Source of the DNA: JBFKQC01 sp041627895
GTDB lineage: Bacteria; Pseudomonadota; Alphaproteobacteria; Rhodobacterales; Rhodobacteraceae
Length of the DNA: 61,404 nucleotides
Assembly: GCA_041627895.1 (NCBI GenBank)
Contig: JBFKQC010000016.1
Location: 1 to 61,404 of the forward strand
Direction of reading: 5' to 3'
Shown here: positions 45,066-53,107 of the stretch, piece by piece
Position numbering within the stretch: the stretch's first letter is position 1
Layout: every line of letters begins with the position of its first letter
Position numbers and translations under genes: made by a program
The notes under the pieces: model-generated
What the model was told of the DNA's origin: nothing
Seen by the model: only the letters and a program-made list of their open reading frames with translations
The model's database searches: none

Positions 45066-46790
45066 ATGCCCCAGGACGAACCCGGCGAAAAGAAGCCCGG
45101 ACGGCACACGATCGACGATCACATGTTCGGCGATTTCTTTCCGCACGAACACGGGCCGGACGCCGATCACGACCACGACGACATCGACCCCGGGCCGCTG
45201 GAGGATAACCCGATCTGGCAGCGCGACAACGTGGCTCTGACGAGCGCGGGCATCGACATCGGCAGCGCGGGCACGCAGGTGATCTTCTCGACGATCCACC
45301 TGCAGCGGATGGCCGAAAGCCACGCCTCGCGCTACGTCATCGTCGACCGCAAGACGGCGTACCTGTCGCCCGTCAGCTTCACGCCCTATGCCGGCGACCT
45401 GATCGACGCCGCCGCGCTCGGCGCGATCATCGACGCGGCCTATGCCGAGGCCGGGGTGCGTCCGGGGGACATCGACACCGGCGTGGTGATCCTGACCGGC
45501 GAGGCGCTGCGCCGCCAGAACGCCGGCGCGATCGCAAGCGTCGTCGCCGAGACGGGCGGCGATTTCGTCACCGCGACGGCGGGCAACCACATGGAGGCGA
45601 TGCTGGCCGCCTACGGGTCGGGCGCCGCGAAGGCGAGCCACGATCGCGGCGGGCGGATCCTCAACCTCGATATCGGCGGCGGCACCACCAAGCTGGCGCT
45701 CTTCGAGGCGGGCCACGTGCGCTGGACCGCGGCGCTGCACGCCGGCGGGCGGCTGATCGCCACCGAGCGCGGCGTGGTGACGCGGGCCGAGCCGGTGGGC
45801 AGGCATTTCGCCCGCGCCGCGGGGGTCGAGATCGAGCTGGGCGCCCCCTGCCCGGCCGCTGCGCTGGAAACGATTGCGGGCAGGATCGCCGGGCTGCTGC
45901 TGGCCGCGCTGACCGAGCGGCCGATGCCGGACGCGGCGCGCGAGTTGTTCCTGACCGACGTTCCCGAAGAGATCGTGCCGCTCGACGGGGTCATCGTCTC
46001 GGGCGGGGTCGGCGAATACGTGGCGGGGCGCGAGGCGCGGGATTTCGGCGATCTCGGCTATCCGCTTGGGCGCATCCTGCGCGAACGGCTGGCGGCGGGG
46101 GCGCTCGGCGCGCCGATCCTGCCGGCGGCTGCCTGCATCCGCGCCACCGCGCTCGGCGCGTCGGAGTATTCCGTGCAGCTTTCGGGCCAGACCTCGACCG
46201 TGACGGCGCCGGGGCGGCTGTTGCCGCGGCGCTCGATGCAGGTGCTGAAACCGGATATCGAACTGCGCAACTCGCCGGACGCGGGCGCCATCGCGGCGGC
46301 GATCCTCGGCCATTTCGAGGCGTTCGATCTGGCGCCCGGCCGCGACGAGGTGGCGCTGGCCTTCGAGTTCGACCAGGCGCCGGATTATGCCGCGATCCGT
46401 ACGCTGGCCGATGGCATCGCCGTAGCGATGCGGCCGCGGCTCGACACGGGCGGGCCGCTTTATGCGATGATCGACGGCGACATCGCGCAGACGCTGGGCG
46501 GCATCCTGCGCGACGAACTGGGCGTCGCCGGCGACATGCTGATCCTCGACGGGATCAGCCTGCGGGATTTCGACTATATCGACCTCGGCAAGATCCGGCT
46601 GCCCTCGTTCACCGTGCCGGTCACGGTCAAGTCGCTGCTGTTCCAGGACGACCCGCGCGGGCCGCGGCGGCAGGAGCGCATCCAGTTCGTGCCGCACGGG
46701 GCCGCGCACCATCACCACCCGCACCCGCCGGCGCCCGGGCCCGAACCCGAACCCGCGCCCGAACCCGAACCCGAACCCGACGGCGATTGA
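45066..46790 (+). CDS. EutA-like reactivating ATPase (ASKHA fold)
   Basis: A 574-residue protein of the EutA family, reactivating factors of adenosylcobalamin-dependent ethanolamine ammonia-lyase. It has the ATPase core of the actin/Hsp70 fold: phosphate-1 loop GIDIGSAGTQVIFS (62-75), phosphate-2 loop LDIGGGTTKLALF (about 200-212) and adenosine block DGVIVSGGVGEYV (about 310-322). Unlike enteric EutA, the N-terminus is His/Asp-rich (HEHGPDADHDHDDIDPG) and the C-terminus has HHHHPHPP and an EPEP-repeat tail. No EutB or EutC is in the window. Divergent from the bicupin, upstream of iclR. A role reactivating or metallating another enzyme is inferred. Confidence 0.85.
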   Translation: MPQDEPGEKKPGRHTIDDHMFGDFFPHEHGPDADHDHDDIDPGPLEDNPIWQRDNVALTSAGIDIGSAGTQVIFSTIHLQRMAESHASRYVIVDRKTAYLSPVSFTPYAGDLIDAAALGAIIDAAYAEAGVRPGDIDTGVVILTGEALRRQNAGAIASVVAETGGDFVTATAGNHMEAMLAAYGSGAAKASHDRGGRILNLDIGGGTTKLALFEAGHVRWTAALHAGGRLIATERGVVTRAEPVGRHFARAAGVEIELGAPCPAAALETIAGRIAGLLLAALTERPMPDAARELFLTDVPEEIVPLDGVIVSGGVGEYVAGREARDFGDLGYPLGRILRERLAAGALGAPILPAAACIRATALGASEYSVQLSGQTSTVTAPGRLLPRRSMQVLKPDIELRNSPDAGAIAAAILGHFEAFDLAPGRDEVALAFEFDQAPDYAAIRTLADGIAVAMRPRLDTGGPLYAMIDGDIAQTLGGILRDELGVAGDMLILDGISLRDFDYIDLGKIRLPSFTVPVTVKSLLFQDDPRGPRRQERIQFVPHGAAHHHHPHPPAPGPEPEPAPEPEPEPDGD

Positions 46791-46824
46791 CAGCCCGGCG
46801 CGGCGAGCGCCAGTATGGAACGCA

Positions 46825-46841
46825 GTTCTTCCAAGCGGAAC
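46825..46841. promoter_or_regulatory. Island operator motif copy 1 (upstream of iclR)
   Basis: GTTCTTCCAAGCGGAAC, 12 bp before the iclR ATG and preceded by a GGAAC. GTTC and GAAC are inverted ends. Differs by one base from the copy at 58441, and shares the GCGGAAC half and GTTC end with the copy at 51921. Probably autoregulatory for the IclR protein. Confidence 0.65.
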
Positions 46842-46852
46842 GACAGGCAGAG

Positions 46853-47689
46853 ATGACAGAACAGAAGACCGGCACCGCGACACGCAAGGAGTTCAACCGC
46901 AATCCGCGCCGCGACAGCTCGCGCCTGTCGTCGGTCACGACCGCGATCCACCTCTTGAAGACCTTCACCGAAGAGGATGACGAGTTGGGGATCAGCGAAC
47001 TGGCAAAGCGGCTGAGCGTGGCGAAAAGCACCGTGCACCGGCTGGCGGGCACGCTGCTGGAAGAAGGGCTTTTGCAGCAGAACCCGGACAACGGGCGCTA
47101 CCGGCTGGGTATCGGCCTGTTTTCGCTGGGTTCGCTGGTGCGCGCGCGGCTCGACGTCACCAGCGAGTCGAAGGATATCCTGAACGATCTGCGCGAGCGC
47201 ACGCAGGAGAATGTGCGCCTGGCGGTGCTGGAGCGACAGTCGGTGGTCTTCCTGCACGATTTCGAATCGCCGCAGACCGTGCGGCTGCGGTCCGGCACCG
47301 GGCAGCTGCGTCCGGCGTTCTGCACGGCCGAGGGGCTTTGCCTGGTCTCGGGCCTGCGCGAGCCGCAGCTTACCGGGTTCATGGACTACCCGCGCCCCCG
47401 GCGGACCGGCAAGACGATCACCGACGAGGACGATCTGCGCGCCCGGATCAAGCGGGTCAAGCGGCAGGGCTATGCCATCGAGGACGAGGAATGCGACGAA
47501 GGCACGCGCTGTATCGCCGCGCCGATCTGGAACGGCGACCGGCGGATCGTGGCGGCGGTCGGCGTCGCCGGGCCGCGCTCGCGCATCCGCAAGAGCCAGT
47601 TCACCAAGGTGGCGCCGGTGGTGATCGAGGCCGCGCTGCAGATTTCGGAACGGCTCGGGTTCCAGCGCCACCAGCCGATCTATGTCTGA
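46853..47689 (+). CDS. IclR-family transcriptional regulator
   Basis: A 278-residue IclR protein. Start chosen at the ATG at 46853 (MTEQKTGTATRKEFN), with GGCAGAG upstream. The winged helix is about residues 28-90 (LSSVTTAIHLLKTF, ELGISELAKRLSVAKSTVHRLAGTLLEEGLL). The effector domain (about 105-270) has the usual CEEGTRCIAAPIW-type block (here DEECDEGTRCIAAPIWNG). Such proteins often control aromatic-acid degradation. It lies between the eutA-like and reductase genes and overlaps the latter by 8 bp. The conserved 17-bp motif upstream of it and of two other promoters of the island is the likely binding site. Confidence 0.9.
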   Translation: MTEQKTGTATRKEFNRNPRRDSSRLSSVTTAIHLLKTFTEEDDELGISELAKRLSVAKSTVHRLAGTLLEEGLLQQNPDNGRYRLGIGLFSLGSLVRARLDVTSESKDILNDLRERTQENVRLAVLERQSVVFLHDFESPQTVRLRSGTGQLRPAFCTAEGLCLVSGLREPQLTGFMDYPRPRRTGKTITDEDDLRARIKRVKRQGYAIEDEECDEGTRCIAAPIWNGDRRIVAAVGVAGPRSRIRKSQFTKVAPVVIEAALQISERLGFQRHQPIYV

Positions 47690-48698
47690 CGACGGCGCGG
47701 CGGCAATGGCGCGGATCGCGGTAGAGCCGGACGGCGTATTCGACTGCGCGGCGGGCGACACCATCCTGCGCGCGGCGTTGCGCGCCGGGCTGGGCATGTC
47801 CTATTCCTGCAATACCGGGTCCTGCGGCAATTGCCGGTTCGAGCTTTTGGACGGTGCGGTCGAACATGCCCGCACCGACCCGCCGGCCTGGGGCGAACGC
47901 GACCGGAAGCGGAACCGCTGGCTGGGCTGCCAGGCGCGGCCCCTGGGGGACTGCCGGATCAGGTTCCGCGTCGATCCGGATGCCGTCAGCCGCCACAGGC
48001 CCGTCCGGCGCGAGGGCGAGTTGATCGCGACAAGGCGTGTGACGCGCGACATCAGCGCATTCTCGTTTCGGGTCGAGGGCGACGACGGGTTCCGGCCCGG
48101 GCAATACGCGCTGCTTTTCGCCCCCGGCATCGAGGGCGGGCGGCCCTATTCGATGGCGAACCTGCCCGGCGAGGGGCTGTGGGAATTCCTGGTCAAGCGG
48201 GTGCCGGGCGGGGCGGTCACCGGTCATCTCTTCGACGCCGCGCAGCCCGGCGACCGCCTGGCGCTGGACGGGCCCTACGGCACTGCCTGGCTTCGCGAGG
48301 ACGCGCCGGGCGACCTGGTGCTGTTGGCCGGGGGCTCGGGGCTGTCGCCGATCGTCTCGGTCGCGAAAGGCGCAGAGGCGGCGGGGATGCTGTCGGGCCG
48401 CCGGCTGCATTTCCTTTACGGTGCGCGGGCCGAGGCCGACCTGATCGACCCGGTGGCGGTGCTGGGAGCGAAGCTGGCCGCGGAATGCGGCGTAACCCAG
48501 GCCCTGTCCGAGCCGGGCGCGGGCTGGACCGGCGCGCGCGGCCTGCTGCCGGACGTCGCGCAGGCATTGCTGGGCGCGGCGCTCGCCGACTGCGAGCTGT
48601 ATTTCGCCGGACCCGCGGCGATGTCGGCGCCGGTTCAGATGATGGCGCACGAGGCCGGGCTGCCCCCCGGGCGCGTGCATTTCGACGAGTTCTACTGA
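47682..48698 (+). CDS. Oxygenase reductase: [2Fe-2S] ferredoxin fused to FAD/NAD reductase
   Basis: A 338-residue electron-transfer protein. Order: N-terminal plant-type ferredoxin (cysteines 43, 48, 51 in SCNTGSCGNC and Cys83 in LGCQ), FAD-binding barrel with RPYSMANLP (FAD motif RxYS), and NAD domain (LLAGGSGLSPIVSVAK, FAGPAAM). This order is that of benzoate dioxygenase- and methane monooxygenase-type reductases, rather than the phthalate dioxygenase reductase (FMN, C-terminal ferredoxin). It is the best candidate to feed electrons to the Rieske oxygenase at 42482, across the divergent promoter. It overlaps iclR by 8 bp and precedes the decarboxylase-like gene by 8 bp. Confidence 0.9.
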   Translation: MSDDGAAAMARIAVEPDGVFDCAAGDTILRAALRAGLGMSYSCNTGSCGNCRFELLDGAVEHARTDPPAWGERDRKRNRWLGCQARPLGDCRIRFRVDPDAVSRHRPVRREGELIATRRVTRDISAFSFRVEGDDGFRPGQYALLFAPGIEGGRPYSMANLPGEGLWEFLVKRVPGGAVTGHLFDAAQPGDRLALDGPYGTAWLREDAPGDLVLLAGGSGLSPIVSVAKGAEAAGMLSGRRLHFLYGARAEADLIDPVAVLGAKLAAECGVTQALSEPGAGWTGARGLLPDVAQALLGAALADCELYFAGPAAMSAPVQMMAHEAGLPPGRVHFDEFY

Positions 48699-48706
48699 GG
48701 GACCGG

Positions 48707-49693
48707 ATGCCGAACCTGCCGCTGACGCTCGCCTGCTGGGACTATGACCGGGTGCAGCCGCTGATCGACGGGCGGGTGCGTCCCCGCGGCATCGACCTGA
48801 CGTTTCTGAACATGATCGTGGAAGAGACGTTCTTTCGCATGGCGCGGCACCGCGAATTCGACGTCGCGGAAATGTCGCTGTCGTCCTACGCGGTCTCGCT
48901 GACCGGGCCCGACAGGCCCTTCGTCGCGATCCCTGTGTTTCCCTCACGCTTCTTCCGGCATTCCTGCATCTACGTGAACGCGGATGCTGGCATCGGGGAA
49001 CCGCGCGACCTGATCGGCCGCCGCTTCGGTTGCCCGGAATACCAGATGACCGCGCCGGTCTGGATCCGCGGCATCCTGTCCGATCATTACGGCGTGCCGG
49101 TGGACGGGCCGGTCTATGTGACCGGCGGCGAAGAGACGCCGAACCGCGACGAGAAGATCGCGCTCGATCTGCCGCCGAACATCCGGGTCGAGCGGATCGG
49201 GCCGACCGACACGCTGGCGGCGATGCTGGCGGATGGCCGGATCGACGCCTTTCACACCGCGCGCAAGCCTTCGAGCTATGACGGAGTGCGGGTCAGGCGG
49301 CTGTTTCCGGATTACGTCGAGGTCGAGCGCGCCTATTGGCGCGAGACCGGCATCTTCCCGATCATGCACGTGATCGCGATCCGCCGCGACATCTACGAGG
49401 CGAACCGCTGGATCGCGATGAACCTGACCCAGGCGTTCCGCGCCGCACAGGCGCTGTGCTACGAGGGATTGCAGGAGACCGCGGCGCTGAAGGCGATGCT
49501 GCCCTGGTTCAACGCCCATGTGGAAGAGACGCTGCAGATGATGGGGCAGGATTTCTGGCCCTACGGGCTGGAACGCAACCGCGCGACGCTGGAAACCTTC
49601 CTGCGCTATCACCACGAACAGGGGCTGTCGCCGCGGCGGTTGGGCGTGGACGAGCTGTTCGCGCCCGAGACGCTGGAGGAATACGTGATATGA
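48707..49693 (+). CDS. 4,5-dihydroxyphthalate decarboxylase-like protein, copy 1
   Basis: A 328-residue protein with two-lobed, substrate-binding-protein-like fold. MPNLPLTLACWDYDRVQPLIDG and the RHREFDVAEMSLSSYAVSL, FPSRFFRHSCIYVN, GCPEYQMTAPVWIRGIL and LPPNIRVERI blocks match the Pht5 (4,5-dihydroxyphthalate decarboxylase) family. No signal peptide is present, which favours a cytosolic enzyme over a transporter subunit. Decarboxylation of an aromatic diol-diacid such as 4,5-dihydroxyphthalate to protocatechuate would link the Rieske oxygenase to the LigJ/LigK end of the pathway. It begins 8 bp after the reductase. Substrate is inferred. Confidence 0.82.
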   Translation: MPNLPLTLACWDYDRVQPLIDGRVRPRGIDLTFLNMIVEETFFRMARHREFDVAEMSLSSYAVSLTGPDRPFVAIPVFPSRFFRHSCIYVNADAGIGEPRDLIGRRFGCPEYQMTAPVWIRGILSDHYGVPVDGPVYVTGGEETPNRDEKIALDLPPNIRVERIGPTDTLAAMLADGRIDAFHTARKPSSYDGVRVRRLFPDYVEVERAYWRETGIFPIMHVIAIRRDIYEANRWIAMNLTQAFRAAQALCYEGLQETAALKAMLPWFNAHVEETLQMMGQDFWPYGLERNRATLETFLRYHHEQGLSPRRLGVDELFAPETLEEYVI

Positions 49694-49748
49694 CCCACGC
49701 CGGACGGCGCGGGCGTCGCCGGATCAGGCGCCAGCCGGGAGCGAGCTG

Positions 49749-50600
49749 ATGCCATTTGCCGAGATCGACGGGATATCGACGCATTACCAGGTGGTGGGCG
49801 ACGGTCCGCCCTTGCTGATGTTCGCGCCGGGGGGATTCGACGCGCAGATCGGGAAATGGTCCGATCTCGGCGTCTACAAGCGCATCCGCCTGCTCGATCA
49901 TCTGCCGAAGCACTTCCGCTGCATCCTGTTCGACCGGCGCGAGAACGGGCAGTCCGGTGGCCGCGTCGAGCGGATCACCTGGGCGCACTACGCCGCGCAG
50001 GGCGCCGGTCTGCTGGATCATCTGGGCATCGCGCGCGCACATCTGCTGGGTGGCTGCATGGGCTGCTGTCCGGTGGCGGCCTTCGCTGTGGCGCGGCCCG
50101 ACCGGGTCGCCTCGATGGTGCTGTATTGGCCGGTGGGCGGCGCGAATTACCGGATCAGCGGCCACCAGCGCTTCGCCCGGCACCTGGCCTTCGCCGAGGA
50201 GAACGGGCTGCAGGCGGTGGTCGACCTGGTGCGGGGCCACGACAAGAATTTCAGCGCCGATCCGCGCGGCGGGCCATGGGGCCAGCCGATCCGGAATTCC
50301 GACGCCTTCGCAGAGGCTTACGCGGCGATCGAGATGCAAAGATACCTGCTGACCGTGGGCGCGATGTACCGCGGCCTGATCGACCGCGACACCGCGCCGG
50401 GCGCAGAGCCGGAAGAGCTGATGGCGCTGGACATCCCCTCGCTGATCGTGCCCGGGGCGGACGGGTTTCACGCCACCTCGGCCGCGCGCTACCTGCAGGA
50501 GTGCCTGGCGGGCTCGGAATACTGGGACGTGCCGCCAGAGCAACAGACCGGGGCGTCCGCACCTGCGCGGGTACTGGATTTCCTGGCCGCACAAGACTGA
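49749..50600 (+). CDS. Alpha/beta hydrolase with a Cys nucleophile
   Basis: A 283-residue alpha/beta hydrolase. The nucleophile elbow reads LLGGCMGCCPV, so the usual Ser of GxSxG is Cys (G-C-M-G-C), as in dienelactone hydrolase. The oxyanion loop is FAPGGFDAQIGKW and a DRRENGQSGGR block follows strand 4; the catalytic Asp/His could be in PGADGFH. It ends the plus-strand operon 55 bp after the decarboxylase-like gene. Hydrolysis of a lactone or ring-cleavage product is a reasonable guess; C-C hydrolases have Ser and are less likely. Confidence 0.75.
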   Translation: MPFAEIDGISTHYQVVGDGPPLLMFAPGGFDAQIGKWSDLGVYKRIRLLDHLPKHFRCILFDRRENGQSGGRVERITWAHYAAQGAGLLDHLGIARAHLLGGCMGCCPVAAFAVARPDRVASMVLYWPVGGANYRISGHQRFARHLAFAEENGLQAVVDLVRGHDKNFSADPRGGPWGQPIRNSDAFAEAYAAIEMQRYLLTVGAMYRGLIDRDTAPGAEPEELMALDIPSLIVPGADGFHATSAARYLQECLAGSEYWDVPPEQQTGASAPARVLDFLAAQD

Positions 50601-50640
50601 CCGCGAGGTCGTCAAGGTCTCGGGGCGACGGTGACGCCCC

Positions 50641-51585
50641 TCAGCCGGTCGGTTCCAGCACCTCCGCGGCGAACAGGTCTTTCAGCGCCACGGGCGCGGG
50701 CACGATGCCCTGCGCGACCGCCGTCGCCACCAGGCGTTCCAGCATCGCGAGGTTCGGCGCGACGCCATAGGGCAGCGGGTCGTCCATCACCTCCATCACC
50801 GCCTGATGCACCCGGTCGATCGGCGTCGGATCGGCGACGCGCCCGGCGCGGAGGTCGTCGAGGTAAAGCCGTTTCGAAGCCGCGAAGGCGTTGAACACCT
50901 GTTCGGCCAGACCGGGATTCGCGGCGAGCACGTCGTCGCGGATCACCACGAGGTGATTGATCGGCCAGAAGCCGCTTGTCTTCAGCGCCGCAAGCCCCGC
51001 CTCGAACGGGTTCTCGATGATCGGCAGCACGCCCTCGCCCTTCGCGGGCAGGCCGACCGCGGCGGCGAGGTCGCCGCGGGCGAGTTGCTCCTCGAGCGTA
51101 CCCTCGCCGCCCAGATCCTCGACATTCGCGGGCGGGACATAGTCCGCGACGTGCTCGTCGCCCGACCGTGCCCAGGTGACGCGCGACAGATCGACCCCGT
51201 GTTCCCCGGCCAGGATCGCGCGGGCCCAGACGCCGGTGGTCACCGTATAGCCGCGGTTGACGCCGACGCGGCGGCCTTCGAGGTCCCGCGGCGTGACGAT
51301 CCCGGCGGCGGCGGCCTTGCACATCGACTTGTGATGGAAATCGCGCACCGGAAAGACCGGCACGCCGGTCATCCGCGCGCCGTGGGCCTTTGCGCAGACA
51401 TAGGTGGTCAACGCCATCTCGCAGACGTCGTAGGCGCCTTCGCGCACCATCCGGCGGAACCCCTTGACCAGCGGGTCGACCTCTTCGAAGGCCAGTTCGA
51501 AGTCGGGCAGCGTCACGCGGCCGTCCTTCAGCGCGCGGTTGTTGCCCTGCGTGCGGGACACGGCGGTCAGGCGGATCTTGGGCAT
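50641..51585 (-). CDS. 4,5-dihydroxyphthalate decarboxylase-like / NMT1-like protein, copy 2
   Basis: A 314-residue paralogue of the protein at 48707: DGRVTLPDFELAFEEVDP, YDVCEMALTTYVCAKAHG, FPVRDFHHKSMCKAA, PRDLEGRRVGVNRGY. No signal peptide, so probably cytosolic. Identity to copy 1 is low, so the substrate may differ; a solute-binding protein with a lost signal cannot be excluded. The ATG at 51585 is preceded on this strand by nine consecutive C, placed between a GGA and the start codon. It follows the 97-residue gene by 13 bp on the same strand. Confidence 0.7.
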   Translation of the reverse strand: MPKIRLTAVSRTQGNNRALKDGRVTLPDFELAFEEVDPLVKGFRRMVREGAYDVCEMALTTYVCAKAHGARMTGVPVFPVRDFHHKSMCKAAAAGIVTPRDLEGRRVGVNRGYTVTTGVWARAILAGEHGVDLSRVTWARSGDEHVADYVPPANVEDLGGEGTLEEQLARGDLAAAVGLPAKGEGVLPIIENPFEAGLAALKTSGFWPINHLVVIRDDVLAANPGLAEQVFNAFAASKRLYLDDLRAGRVADPTPIDRVHQAVMEVMDDPLPYGVAPNLAMLERLVATAVAQGIVPAPVALKDLFAAEVLEPTG

Positions 51586-51598
51586 GGGGGGGGGTCCT

Positions 51599-51892
51599 TC
51601 AGCAGCAGTCGGGATCTCCGTCGTCGATCAGCGACGGCAAGAGCCAGGCGGGCGGCAGGTCGGCGGGCGCAACCCCGGCCGCCGGCTTGAAAAAGCGCAG
51701 CCGATAGCGTGTGTCGGGGCCGGTCCAGAACCGCACCACCGTCTCGGCGGGCGGAAAGCCCGGCAGGCGGGTCCGCTCTTCGGCGACCAGCACCAGCAGG
51801 TCGGGCGCAAGCGCGAAACGCGCCCGCACCAGCGCCTCGACCCGGTCGAGATGCGCCAGGTTTCCGGGCCTTCCGCCGAACCGCTGAAACAT
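51599..51892 (-). CDS. Small protein ending in Cys-Cys
   Basis: A 97-residue unknown protein. The ATG at 51892 opens MFQRFGGRPGNLAHLDRVEAL, followed by an alpha/beta-looking body (FALAPDLLVLVAEERTRLPGFPPAETVVRFW). The tail LLPSLIDDGDPDCC is acidic with a terminal vicinal Cys pair, suggestive of metal binding. It is the first gene of a two-gene unit with the second decarboxylase-like gene and is divergent from the Zn-dehydrogenase/CobW operon, with the island operator between them. Confidence 0.6.
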   Translation of the reverse strand: MFQRFGGRPGNLAHLDRVEALVRARFALAPDLLVLVAEERTRLPGFPPAETVVRFWTGPDTRYRLRFFKPAAGVAPADLPPAWLLPSLIDDGDPDCC

Positions 51893-51920
51893 CGCTCTCC
51901 CCGTGCCGAAACCGAACACC

Positions 51921-51937
51921 GTTCCGTCATGCGGAAC
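51921..51937. promoter_or_regulatory. Island operator motif copy 2 (divergent promoter)
   Basis: GTTCCG-TCATG-CGGAAC has perfect 6-bp arms. It lies 28 bp upstream of the small protein gene (minus) and 66 bp upstream of the dehydrogenase gene (plus). A half-site-like GTTCTTGAATGC follows at 51941-51952, so two regulator dimers might bind. Confidence 0.7.
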
Positions 51938-52003
51938 CCGGTTCTTGAATGCAGTCTGGCGCTTTGCTACGCCTTGGTCAACGCAGAACCGGAGACCACG
52001 CCA

Positions 52004-53107
52004 ATGGCCGAGACCGTGCTTGCCGCCGTCCGCACCGGCCCCGAGGTCACCGAGTTCCGCGAGTTCGCGATGCCGGAAATCGCAGACGACGCGGCACTGC
52101 TGAAGATCGAGGTGGCCGGCATCTGCGGCACCGACGTCAAGTTCTATTCGAAGCCGCCGATTGCCGATCCGGTAATCATGGGGCACGAGAATATCGGCTA
52201 TATCGCCAAGGCCGGGCGCACGTTCCGAAAACGCAGGGGCCTGAAAGAGGGCGATCTGGTCTTCGCCGAGCACTATGTCGGCTGCATGAATTGCCGGCAC
52301 TGCCACCGGGGCGACTATCGCCTCTGCATGGCGACCGACTGGCGCCGGAACCCCGATGGCATCCGCTTCGGCTATACCAGCGCCGCGCGCCCGCCGCATC
52401 TCTGGGGCGGCTTCGCGCAGTACATGTACCTGCCGTGGAACGCCGTGCTGCACAAAGTGCCGGCGGGGCTGTCGCCGGAACTGGCGGGCGTGGTGACGCC
52501 GATGGCGAACGGCATCCAGTGGGCGCTGTTCGATTGCGGGGTGGGCTATGACAGCCGCGTGCTGGTGCAGGGGCCGGGACAGCAGGGGCTAAGCCAGGTG
52601 GTCTCGGCCAGACAGGCCGGGGCGTCGCTGATCGTCGTCACCGGCACGGCGAAGGACCGCAAGCGGCTGGACGTGGCGCTGAAACTGGGCGCGGATCACG
52701 CGATCAATGTCGATGAAGAGGACCCGCTGGCGCGGATCGCCGAGATCACCGGCGGCGAGGGGGTGGACGTGGCGCTGGATTGCACCGCCGGCGCGGGCAC
52801 CGTGCCGGTGCTGCTGGGGCTGGAGGCGCTGAAGCGCAAGGGCGGCACGATGCTGGTGCAGCAGGAGGTGGCGGAGTTCCCGAACTTCCCGCTGGGCAAG
52901 CTGTGCAACAAGTACGTCACCGTCAAATGCGCGCGCGGGCACAATTACGAAAGCTGCGAACTGGCATTGCAGCAGCTCAATTCCGACCGCTTCCTGCTGG
53001 ACCTGATCACCACGCACCGCTTCGGGCTGGCGCAGACCCATGACGCGATCAAGGCGGTGGGGGCAAGCGGAGAGGTGATCCACGTCTCGCTGATGCCCTG
53101 GCAATGA
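52004..53107 (+). CDS. Zinc-dependent medium-chain alcohol dehydrogenase
   Basis: A 367-residue MDR-family dehydrogenase. Catalytic zinc ligand in GICGTDVKF (Cys near residue 40) and GHE in IMGHENIGY; structural zinc ligands in CMNCRHCHRGDYRLC (Cx2Cx2Cx7C). NAD(P)-binding loop GPGQQGLSQ (residues about 190-198). The start at the ATG at 52004 gives a normal N-terminus. It oxidises an alcohol or a diol; a step such as aromatisation of a cis-dihydrodiol is possible, though Pht4-type dehydrogenases usually belong to another family. It overlaps cobW by 4 bp. Confidence 0.85.
   Translation: MAETVLAAVRTGPEVTEFREFAMPEIADDAALLKIEVAGICGTDVKFYSKPPIADPVIMGHENIGYIAKAGRTFRKRRGLKEGDLVFAEHYVGCMNCRHCHRGDYRLCMATDWRRNPDGIRFGYTSAARPPHLWGGFAQYMYLPWNAVLHKVPAGLSPELAGVVTPMANGIQWALFDCGVGYDSRVLVQGPGQQGLSQVVSARQAGASLIVVTGTAKDRKRLDVALKLGADHAINVDEEDPLARIAEITGGEGVDVALDCTAGAGTVPVLLGLEALKRKGGTMLVQQEVAEFPNFPLGKLCNKYVTVKCARGHNYESCELALQQLNSDRFLLDLITTHRFGLAQTHDAIKAVGASGEVIHVSLMPWQ

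Noticed and set aside
45066..46790. A complete ethanolamine utilisation operon
   Set aside because: Only the EutA-like gene is present; no eutB, eutC or shell genes are visible.
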